Shown here one piece after another: positions 1 through 5,174 of a stretch of DNA of 13,018 bases; position 1 is the stretch's first letter, and each line of letters starts with the position of its first letter. Both the position numbers and the translations under genes were made by a program. The stretch comes from a bacterium (GTDB lineage Bacteria > SZUA-79 > Acidulodesulfobacterales > Acidulodesulfobacteraceae). Where the stretch lies: contig JAJYWW010000074.1 of the NCBI GenBank assembly GCA_021791295.1, forward strand, positions 1-13,018, written 5' to 3'. A model generated the notes under the pieces. That model made no database searches and was not told where the DNA came from. It was given only the letters and a program-made list of their open reading frames with translations.

Positions 1-23
1 GAGGCACTAAAGAGGTGATAAGC

Positions 24-1469
24 ATGTATAAGTGGACTGAAGTCAAAAAACTAAAAGCGAAAGGATTAGGAATTAAAAGAATTGCAAGAGAGCTTAATCT
101 TTCAAAGAACACGGTTAAGAAATATCTTAAGTCTTCTCTTCCGCCCGTTTTTAAGAAGACGCAAAAACAAAGTTCTTTGGAGGAATTTAGAACCGAAATA
201 GAAAATATGTTCCAGAATAAGTTTATCGGCACGCGTATTTATGAAGAGCTTAAAAAGTTAGGATACGAAGGCTCTCTTTCATCGGTGCATAGATTTATTC
301 AAAGTATGAGGAAAACAAAAGAGATAAATACAAAACGCACTACCAGATTTGAGACAAAGCCAGGAGAACAGATGCAATACGACTGGTCGGAATGGCTGCT
401 TCCGGTAGGAAATAAAAAAATAAAGATATACGTTCACGGCTTAGTTTTAGGTTTCAGCAGGAAAAAATATTATACCTATTCCCTTTCTATTTCTACCAAA
501 GACGTTATAAGAGCTATAGTATCCGGAATAGAGTATTTTAACGGATTTGCAAAAGAGTTATTAATAGATAACCCTAAGCAGATGATACTTCTTCATAAAA
601 AAGAAGTAGTAAGGTATAACGACGAGTTTTTGAGATTCTTAGGCATCTACGGCATAGATTCTAATCCGTGTCTGCCAAGAAGGGCAAGAACAAAGGGCAA
701 GATAGAAAGACCGTTCTTTTATATAAAAGAACAACTTTTAAGAGGCCTTAAGATAGAAGACATTTCGGAACTTGAAGATATTATTGCGGATTTTACCGAA
801 AATTACAACGCAAGAGAGCACTCTACTTTAAAAAGACCGCCCAACGATATGTTTGAAGAAGAAAAAGAGCGCTTAATAAGTATTCCTTCGGTAGAACCGA
901 GAATTATCTACAATATGGATTTAAGAAAAGTAAGCGCCGACGGTTATGTATCTTGGGACGGAAAACTGTATCCCGTGCCGTTAAAATACTGCCTTAGTAA
1001 CGTTCTGATTGATTCCGTTATGGGAAAGCATATAAAGATTTACGACGAAAAAGGCTTATTTATTGCGGAGCATAACAAAAATCTATTCAATGAAAGACCT
1101 ATTCATCCGGAACATATTAAAATTAACGAAGCATGCATTCTTAACAGGAAGAACAAAAGATCTAAGCTTTTGAACAGATTTATAGAGCTAACGGGAGAAA
1201 CAGGCAGCATGTTTCTTGAGGGTCTTGAAAAAAACACAGGCTTAAACGTTTACTGGCACGTATCGGAGATAATAAACTACATAGAGCTTTACGGAATAAA
1301 AAATGTTTTACCAGCAATAAACATTTGCCAAGAGTCGGGTTTTTACGATAAGAACTCCGTAAAAAGTTTAATTAAAACCGATATTGCTATAGAAAACTTT
1401 CAAAATGTGTTGCCTTTACCCGTAAATATAAAAAGAAATTTATCATACTACCGTATAGAGGAGAAATAA
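24..1469 (+). CDS. istA: IS21-family transposase IstA (DDE recombinase)
   Basis: IstA cuts and joins the element's ends during transposition and works with IstB. Numbered from ATG 24, residues ~5-37 form a helix-turn-helix (IKRIARELNLSKNTVKKYLK). An rve-type catalytic core follows with acidic residues D120 (QYDWSEW), D182 (LLIDNPKQ) and E228 (KGKIERPFF). A C-terminal Mu-transposase-like domain completes the protein. The length of 481 residues is normal and no frameshift is seen, so it looks functional. ATG 24 is preferred over GTG 15 because GAGGTGA at 12-18 gives a 5-nt Shine-Dalgarno spacing to ATG 24 and overlaps the GTG. The stop codon overlaps the istB start by one base, a typical translational coupling. 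Confidence 0.93.
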   Translation: MYKWTEVKKLKAKGLGIKRIARELNLSKNTVKKYLKSSLPPVFKKTQKQSSLEEFRTEIENMFQNKFIGTRIYEELKKLGYEGSLSSVHRFIQSMRKTKEINTKRTTRFETKPGEQMQYDWSEWLLPVGNKKIKIYVHGLVLGFSRKKYYTYSLSISTKDVIRAIVSGIEYFNGFAKELLIDNPKQMILLHKKEVVRYNDEFLRFLGIYGIDSNPCLPRRARTKGKIERPFFYIKEQLLRGLKIEDISELEDIIADFTENYNAREHSTLKRPPNDMFEEEKERLISIPSVEPRIIYNMDLRKVSADGYVSWDGKLYPVPLKYCLSNVLIDSVMGKHIKIYDEKGLFIAEHNKNLFNERPIHPEHIKINEACILNRKNKRSKLLNRFIELTGETGSMFLEGLEKNTGLNVYWHVSEIINYIELYGIKNVLPAINICQESGFYDKNSVKSLIKTDIAIENFQNVLPLPVNIKRNLSYYRIEEK

Positions 1470-2218
1470 TGAACGAAATAAATAAAAATATAGAATCTCA
1501 TTTAAAATATTTAAAACTTAGCGGAATAATGCCCGTTTACGAAGAATTGTCGTTAAAAGCTACAAAATCAAAACTGCAGTATGAAGAATATCTTCTGCTT
1601 CTTTTGGAGGAAGAGATAAAAAGAAAACAGGACACCTCGGTTAAATCTAAAATAATATCGGCGAAGTTCCCTTTTGTCAAAACAATAGAAGAGTTCGATT
1701 TTTCTTTCCAGCCTGATTTTAAAGAAAAAGAGATAATAAGGCTATCAGGCCTTGGGTTTATAGAGAATAAAGAAAATGTCATATTCTTAGGACCTCCCGG
1801 AGTAGGTAAAACTCATCTTGCGATAGGATTAGGCATAAAAGCCTGCATTCAAAAATATAGGGTGATTTTTATATCCGCCGCAAAACTGCTGGAAGATCTT
1901 TTAATTTCTTCCAAAAACGGCACGTTAGTCAATAAACTTTTAATGTATTCGAGATTTAATCTCTTAATAATAGATGAACTCGGTTATATGCCTATAGTAA
2001 AAGAACAGGCAAATCTCCTTTTTCAATTAATTTCTATGAGATACGAAAAAGGTTCTATTATTCTTACCAGCAACTATAACTTCGACGACTGGTCTAAAGT
2101 ATTCGACGATAATATAGTCGCCTCTGCAATAATAGACAGACTGGTTCATCACTCAAGCCTTTTTTATATTAACGGAAGCAGTTATAGGATTAAAGACAAA
2201 ATAAGAAAGAAATCTTAA
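1469..2218 (+). CDS. istB: IS21-family helper ATPase IstB
   Basis: IstB is an AAA+ ATPase related to DnaC that assembles on target DNA and activates IstA. It shows a Walker A motif GPPGVGKT (residues 108-115), a Walker B region LLIIDELGYMP (~165-175) and a sensor-1-like TSNYN (~200-204). The length of 249 residues is normal. A strong Shine-Dalgarno AGAGGAG lies at 1457-1463 inside the end of istA. The last residues look altered: the 12-base string encoding KIRK at 2198-2209 recurs at 2383-2394, where it is followed at once by a TAA and the IS right end. This suggests that the original stop was at 2395-2397 and that a hairpin element inserted here changed KIRK-stop to KIRKKS-stop. Confidence 0.93.
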   Translation: MNEINKNIESHLKYLKLSGIMPVYEELSLKATKSKLQYEEYLLLLLEEEIKRKQDTSVKSKIISAKFPFVKTIEEFDFSFQPDFKEKEIIRLSGLGFIENKENVIFLGPPGVGKTHLAIGLGIKACIQKYRVIFISAAKLLEDLLISSKNGTLVNKLLMYSRFNLLIIDELGYMPIVKEQANLLFQLISMRYEKGSIILTSNYNFDDWSKVFDDNIVASAIIDRLVHHSSLFYINGSSYRIKDKIRKKS

Positions 2219-2394
2219 TTTTACCCTTATAACCCCCTTGACCAAAGAATAAAACCTTAAATGCATTTGTCAAGGGTAAGGCCGTCAGGCCTTATGCGAA
2301 GCACGGGCGTTAGCCCGCCCTTTACAAATGCATAATTTAAGGTTTTAGATTTAATCACAAAAAGGGGGGTTATAAGGCGTATAAAATAAGAAAG
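2210..2394. mobile_element. Hairpin-forming MITE-like insertion at the 3' end of istB
   Basis: CCTTATAACCCCC (2225-2237) pairs perfectly with GGGGGTTATAAGG (2365-2377). Inside it AAAACCTTAA plus ATGCATTTGT (2251-2270) pairs with ACAAATGCAT plus TTTAAGGTTTT (2324-2346), with a 3-nt bulge. At the tip are two GC-rich hairpins: AAGGCC-GTCA-GGCCTT (2278-2293) and CGGGC-GTTA-GCCCG (2304-2317). The 12-base string AAAATAAGAAAG occurs on both sides (2198-2209 and 2383-2394), as expected for a target duplication or a duplicated istB end. No protein is encoded. It could alternatively be a structured RNA or terminator belonging to the IS. Confidence 0.55.
2278..2317. repeat. Twin GC-rich hairpins at the tip of the large inverted repeat
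   Basis: Two perfect hairpins, AAGGCC-GTCA-GGCCTT and CGGGC-GTTA-GCCCG, are separated by 10 bases. They are far richer in G+C than anything around them. No T-run follows, so a simple intrinsic terminator is not well supported. With the outer stem they would make a branched, multi-stem fold in RNA or a cruciform in DNA. Confidence 0.7.
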
Positions 2395-2399
2395 TAAGA

Positions 2400-2454
2400 G
2401 GGGTCGAATTTAAATGCGGATGGTCAAATCTCTTGAGGCTCTTGACGAACAACA
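2400..2454 (+). repeat. IS21-type right-end block, copy 1
   Basis: It contains GGGGTCGAATTTAAATGCGG, then GGTCAAAT, CTCTTGA and a terminal AACAACA (2448-2454). The two GGTCRAAT sub-repeats within about 25 bases are the multiple terminal repeats expected of IS21 relatives. It begins two bases after the inferred ancestral istB stop (2395-2397), the compact arrangement expected of an IS end. Compared with copy 2 it has lost three G residues and gained a short GGCTCTTGA duplication. Confidence 0.65.
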
Positions 2455-2456
2455 TA

Positions 2457-2468
2457 AAAGGAGGTGAT
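2457..2468 (+). other. Perfect extended Shine-Dalgarno sequence without a start codon
   Basis: AAAGGAGGTGAT is complementary to the last 12 bases of a typical bacterial 16S rRNA. No ATG, GTG or TTG lies 5-10 bases downstream. The only frame nearby starts at the GTG inside the motif itself (2464) and gives a 24-residue peptide, so it is not called as a gene. A second copy, AAAGGAGGTGA, lies at 2623-2633, again with no convincing gene. Confidence 0.5.
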
Positions 2469-2663
2469 TAGATTAAATAAGGCGAAGAAAAAACAGGAAG
2501 GATTTAAAATTTGTTTATGTGCAAAATGCAAAAATTAAATTTATAATCGGTGAAAAACGGAATTTTTGGTCGGCGTTTTAGGGAATTTTAAATCGGCGTT
2601 GAAATTAAAATTTAAGACTAAAAAAGGAGGTGAAAATTATTTTTGTTCAAGAGGAAAATGGGG

Positions 2664-2712
2664 GGGGTCAAATTTAAATGCGGATGGGGGTCAAATCTCT
2701 TGACAAACAACA
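2664..2712 (+). repeat. IS21-type right-end block, copy 2
   Basis: This is a second copy of the end block, 264 bases downstream of copy 1. It has GGGGTCAAATTTAAATGCGG, then GGGGGTCAAAT, CTCTTGAC and AACAACA (2706-2712). Homology with copy 1 runs to AACAACA and then stops, which is the main reason to place the element's terminus there. It may be the true outer end of a longer element that carries 2455-2663 as cargo, or a solo end left by an older insertion. Confidence 0.65.
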
Positions 2713-2786
2713 ATCCCAAAAAAATTGCAGGTCATTTGGTTATGTCATATTGCTTTAAGTTTTAACTATCCTTTTTTTAAAAATTT

Positions 2787-2828
2787 AAAGGTTATCAAAT
2801 TCGATATAGAACTTGATAACCTTTTTTT
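2787..2828 (+). terminator. Possible rho-independent terminator built from two GTTATCAA boxes
   Basis: AAAGGTTATCAA (2787-2798) pairs perfectly over 12 bp with TTGATAACCTTT (2813-2824), and T7 (2822-2828) follows. The form is that of an intrinsic terminator, but the stem is AT-rich and the loop of 14 bases is long. The two arms are also members of the nine-copy box cluster, so the hairpin may be a by-product of paired protein-binding sites. Confidence 0.4.
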
Positions 2829-3143
2829 ATGCCTGAAATCTTTTATTTTTAAAGGTTTTAAGACCAGTCCAAAAAAGTTATCAAATTTTCTAACAAAGAG
2901 ATATATATATTTTTTAAAAAAAATTGTATGCAAATTTTTTTTTATTTCTATATACCTATTGTTTTTTTAAATTTGATAACTTTTTGGCATTTTGTCAGTA
3001 AATACAAGGCTTGAGCTTGATAACCGATTTGATAACCTTGATAACAAATGTTATTATAAAATATATAATATATTAATAAATATAATAACTTATAAACTTT
3101 ATTCTATTTTTTAAAAGTTATCAAATTATTTTAGCTTGATAAC
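2791..3143. repeat. Cluster of nine GTTATCAA/TTGATAAC boxes (iteron-like)
   Basis: Exact 8-base boxes start at 2791 (forward), 2813 (reverse), 2877 (forward), 2973, 3017, 3029 and 3038 (reverse), 3117 (forward) and 3136 (reverse). The fuller consensus is RGTTATCAAR: eight of nine have a purine before it and all have a purine after it. Three boxes are tandem at 12- and 9-base steps; others form inverted pairs. The surrounding DNA is extremely AT-rich and has no gene. This organisation is seen in plasmid origins, partition centromeres and multi-site operators. No Rep, ParA or ParB gene is visible in the window, so the role is open. Confidence 0.75.
2869..2987. repeat. 119-bp segment bounded by a near-perfect inverted repeat
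   Basis: CCAAAAAAGTTATCAAATTT at 2869-2888 is matched inversely at 2969-2987 by AAATTTGATAACTTTTTGG, with one A/T length difference. Each arm contains one of the cluster's boxes. The interior is almost pure A+T. It may be a MITE or simply two boxes with similar flanks. Confidence 0.55.
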
Positions 3144-3385
3144 TGCTAATAACTACGCTATTTTTATCTCGTCAATTTCTATAAACACGCATAAAATAAA
3201 TAAAATAAGCTTTTTAAAAAAAGCGGAACTTATTTAATAAACTCTCAAGAATCTATGTTATTTTTAGTTTAAAAAACTCATTACAAAACAAAGTTTTATA
3301 TACATAGTTTAAAAATATCACTAAATATCGCAATTTTATTTGCTTTGTTTAAAAAACTTAATAAATATATATTTCAAAAAAATAT
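3144..3385. other. AT-rich non-coding stretch with phased A-tracts
   Basis: No credible gene is seen. GTTTAAAAA occurs at 3267, 3307 and 3347, exactly 40 bases apart (about four helical turns), just upstream of the promoter at 3386. Such phasing could give intrinsically bent DNA. A short palindrome GCTTTTT-AA-AAAAAGC lies at 3209-3224. The function is unknown. Confidence 0.4.
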
Positions 3386-3414
3386 TTGACATTTTAAATC
3401 TAATAAGATATGAT
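3386..3414 (+). promoter_or_regulatory. Sigma-70 promoter for the two-gene unit at 3460
   Basis: TTGACA at 3386-3391 and TATGAT at 3409-3414 are separated by 17 bases, one mismatch from consensus overall. Transcription should start near 3421, leaving a leader of about 40 bases before the Shine-Dalgarno of the gene at 3460. Confidence 0.75.
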
Positions 3415-3459
3415 AATAATACAATCATAACAAAATTTATAATAAAAAGGGGATTGTAA

Positions 3460-3876
3460 ATGAATAACGAAGTCGTAAAAAATTTTATAATCAAAAAATT
3501 TAAGCTTAAAGAGGACATTGACAAAAATAAAAAAATATTTTCAATATCCGACTTATTGAAACTCGCTAAAAATCTCGACTTTATTCGAAAAAGCATCTGT
3601 CATCTAAGCAAAAATAAGCAGAAACAACTGATTGAAAACGCAAATCTTAATAAAATAGAACGTTTTGTATATTCTACATATTATAATTTTTATTCAAAGA
3701 AAAACTTTGAACTTTCTAAAAATGGCGAATTTAAAAAGAAGATGACATCGAATATTGTTATTGCATATTTAAAAACTTACTTTAAATATTATAGAATAAA
3801 TAAGAATACAATTAAAATGATAAATGCGATGAGACACAAAGCTTATTACGATTTTTATCATAAAAAAAGTAAATAA
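3460..3876 (+). CDS. Hypothetical lysine-rich protein, 138 aa
   Basis: I do not recognise this protein. It is 138 residues, very basic, rich in Lys, Asn, Ile and Tyr, with no signal peptide and no obvious membrane segment; it looks all-helical. Short aromatic-basic stretches such as YYNFYSKKNF and YYDFYHKK stand out. Its codons are more AT-rich than those of the ars genes, which hints at separate acquisition, although the whole neighbourhood is AT-rich. It has a good Shine-Dalgarno (AAGGGGA, 3448-3454) and a near-consensus promoter upstream, so expression is likely. The WG-repeat gene begins 21 bases downstream with its own ribosome site, so the two form an operon. Given the nine-box cluster upstream, a DNA-binding role is conceivable but unsupported by any motif. 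Confidence 0.7.
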   Translation: MNNEVVKNFIIKKFKLKEDIDKNKKIFSISDLLKLAKNLDFIRKSICHLSKNKQKQLIENANLNKIERFVYSTYYNFYSKKNFELSKNGEFKKKMTSNIVIAYLKTYFKYYRINKNTIKMINAMRHKAYYDFYHKKSK

Positions 3877-3897
3877 AAATAAAAAGGAGAATTAATT

Positions 3898-4266
3898 ATG
3901 CATATTTTTCAATTCAGCGAAGGGCTTGCTCGAGTTAAAAAAGATGGCTATAAAAAGAAAAAACGAAAAAAAGGCGAAAAGAAAGATTATCAAGGGTGGC
4001 TTTTTTTGAACAAAAATTTTGAAGTTGCATTAAATATAAAAGCTAACTGGGTAAGTGATTTTAAAGGGGGATTGTCGCGCGTTTATTATGACGATTATAT
4101 CGCTTTTATCAACAAAACTGGTGCTGACGTCGTAAGGCTCGATAATAAAAATATCGACTGGATTGACGATTTTCAAGAGGGTCTTGCGCGAGTGCAATTT
4201 CTGGACGGAACGATGGGTTACTACGACAAAAGCGGCAAAATGCTTTACAAAACTGAATCACAATAA
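3898..4266 (+). CDS. WG-repeat (KWG) protein, 122 aa
   Basis: It contains three degenerate WG-type repeats of the pattern F-x-EGLARV ... G-x-x-(D/N)K-x-G: residues ~4-50 (FSEGLARV ... GWLFLNK), ~52-85 (FKGGLSRV ... AFINKTG) and ~94-121 (FQEGLARV ... GYYDKSGK). A basic insert KKKKRKKGEKK interrupts the first repeat. WG repeats form beta-propeller-like or solenoid folds of mostly unknown function and are often lineage-expanded. No signal peptide is visible, so it is probably cytoplasmic. It is short for the family, and three repeats cannot close a propeller. The Shine-Dalgarno AAAAAGGAG lies just upstream. It is co-transcribed with the 138-aa gene, and the ars promoter begins 40 bases after its stop. 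Confidence 0.8.
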   Translation: MHIFQFSEGLARVKKDGYKKKKRKKGEKKDYQGWLFLNKNFEVALNIKANWVSDFKGGLSRVYYDDYIAFINKTGADVVRLDNKNIDWIDDFQEGLARVQFLDGTMGYYDKSGKMLYKTESQ

Positions 4267-4306
4267 AGTTTAATTTTTTCTGTTCCGATTTTTCTGTTAA
4301 AAACAC

Positions 4307-4335
4307 TTGACAGTTATATTTTTTAATTTTATAAT
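4307..4335 (+). promoter_or_regulatory. Consensus sigma-70 promoter of the ars operon
   Basis: TTGACA at 4307-4312 and TATAAT at 4330-4335 both match consensus exactly, with the optimal 17-base spacer. Transcription should begin near 4342, giving an arsR leader of about 96 bases. A promoter this strong needs a repressor, and the palindrome that starts on its last -10 base supplies the site. Confidence 0.88.
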
Positions 4336-4366
4336 TATACATATGAAGTATAATTCATATGTATAA
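4335..4366. promoter_or_regulatory. ArsR operator palindrome
   Basis: TTATACATATGAA (4335-4347) and TTCATATGTATAA (4354-4366) are perfect 13-base inverted arms around a 6-base spacer (GTATAA). The core ATATGAA-N6-TTCATAT has the form of known ArsR/SmtB-family operators. It overlaps the last base of the -10 box and the predicted start site, so bound ArsR would block initiation. A further half site, TTCATATATAA, lies at 4370-4380 and might allow a second dimer to bind. Confidence 0.85.
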
Positions 4367-4438
4367 TGTTTCATATATAATATGTCTAATTTAATTTAAA
4401 GCAAATATTAAAACTAAAATTTTAAACTAACTGTATAT

Positions 4439-4774
4439 ATGATTGAAGATGAATTAACGCTCAATAAATTTTTTAAACTGCTTGGCGACTGGAGCAAGTT
4501 TAAAATTATTTCTTCATTAAAAAACGGCGAAAAATGCGTATGCGTTATTTATAAAGAACTCGGTTTAGACCAGACGCTTGTTTCCCATCATTTATCTGCG
4601 CTTAAAAGAGCCGGATTGATTAAAGGAAGAAAATCAGGAAAATGGGTATATTACTCTATAAACAGAGAGCATTTCGCCGAAATAGAAAACCTTTTCAATA
4701 AACTTTTAGGACATGAAAATTTCAAAAATGAAAATAATGCGGAAAGTGTTTGCGTGAAGGATATTTGCGATTAA
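4439..4774 (+). CDS. arsR: Arsenic-responsive repressor ArsR
   Basis: ArsR/SmtB-family winged-helix repressor, 111 aa, that represses its own operon and releases DNA on binding arsenite or antimonite. The metal site is Cys33-Val-Cys35 in EKCVCVIYKEL, equivalent to the ELCVCDL motif of classical ArsR. The recognition helix follows at ~44-58 (DQTLVSHHLSALKRAG), then the beta-hairpin wing KSGKWVYYSI. Two more cysteines, C105 and C110, sit in the C-terminal tail (SVCVKDICD) and may add an extra thiol ligand, which is inference. It is the first gene behind the ars promoter and its operator. No clear Shine-Dalgarno precedes the ATG at 4439, unlike every other gene of the operon; this may keep repressor levels low. 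No alternative in-frame start is available. Confidence 0.93.
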   Translation: MIEDELTLNKFFKLLGDWSKFKIISSLKNGEKCVCVIYKELGLDQTLVSHHLSALKRAGLIKGRKSGKWVYYSINREHFAEIENLFNKLLGHENFKNENNAESVCVKDICD

Positions 4775-4810
4775 TTAACAGTTAAATAATATTATGATTT
4801 GGAGGAAATT

Positions 4811-5137
4811 ATGGAAAAAGTTACCTTTGAAATTTACGATCCGGCTTTATGCTGTTCCACAGGGGTTTGCGGTCCAAGTCCCGATGAAAGACTTATAAAA
4901 ATAAGGAATTTAATCGACAAATTAAAATCTGATTTTGGCGAACATATTGAAATCAGACGGCAGATTATATCGCAGGAACCGAAGAAATTTCTTGAAAATC
5001 CTTCGGTTCAGCTTTTAATTAAAAATGAAGGCAAAGCCGCTCTGCCGGTTTGCATATTAAACGGCAAGGTCGTAACATACGGAAGATACCCAGAAGAAAA
5101 GGAAGTTTATAGTTATATTTCTTCGTTATCTTCGTAG
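4811..5137 (+). CDS. arsD: Arsenical metallochaperone ArsD
   Basis: ArsD carries arsenite from the cytosolic thiol pool to ArsA and raises the pump's affinity. The mature frame is 108 residues with a thioredoxin-like fold. The diagnostic metal site is present: Cys14-Cys15 and Cys20 in YDPALCCSTGVCG, matching Cys12/13/18 of the plasmid R773 protein. Near the C terminus LPVCILNGKVVTYGRYP matches the conserved substrate-loop region of the family. ATG 4811 is chosen because GGAGG at 4801-4805 lies 5 bases upstream. An in-frame TTG at 4799 overlaps that ribosome site and is rejected. It lies between arsR and arsA, the usual order, and is co-transcribed with them. Confidence 0.93.
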   Translation: MEKVTFEIYDPALCCSTGVCGPSPDERLIKIRNLIDKLKSDFGEHIEIRRQIISQEPKKFLENPSVQLLIKNEGKAALPVCILNGKVVTYGRYPEEKEVYSYISSLSS

Positions 5138-5174
5138 ATTTAACTTATCTTAAAATAAAGTTGAGGGATAAAAC

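Larger units (their letters stand above)
1..2454 (+). mobile_element. IS21-family insertion sequence, left end outside the window
   Basis: The istA-istB pair identifies the family. The left terminus lies upstream of base 1. After the istB region comes an end-like block at 2400-2454: GGGGTCGAATTTAAATGCGG, then a second GGTCAAAT sub-repeat, then CTCTTGA and a terminal AACAACA. Read from the other strand this block starts TGTTGTT, which fits the TG...CA ends and internal sub-repeats of IS21 relatives. A second, better conserved copy of the block ends at 2712, so the outer boundary may be 2712 instead. Family assignment is firm; the exact end and the target duplication cannot be proven without the left end. 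Confidence 0.75.

Noticed and set aside
1537..1782. Antisense frames within istB, arsA, arsB, usp and acr3
   Set aside because: Serine/phenylalanine/isoleucine-rich shadows of real genes, with no ribosome sites.
2225..2377. Large palindrome as an integron attC site
   Set aside because: The ends do not fit RYYYAAC/GTTRRRY, and there is no integrase or cassette gene nearby.
2464..2538. 24-codon frame from a GTG, ending in a Cys-rich CLCAKC stretch
   Set aside because: The start lies inside the only ribosome site, there is no separate Shine-Dalgarno, and the frame is too short to distinguish from chance.
2725..2970. 81-codon plus-strand frame
   Set aside because: It is a low-complexity Phe/Leu/Lys reading of AT-rich DNA that runs through the box cluster, with no ribosome site.
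2791..3143. GTTATCAA boxes as DnaA boxes of a chromosomal origin
   Set aside because: They lack the TTATNCACA pattern, and no dnaA, dnaN or gidA-type neighbour is present.
2791..3143. Repeat cluster as a CRISPR array
   Set aside because: Repeats are only 8-12 bases, occur in both orientations with irregular spacing, and no cas gene is present.
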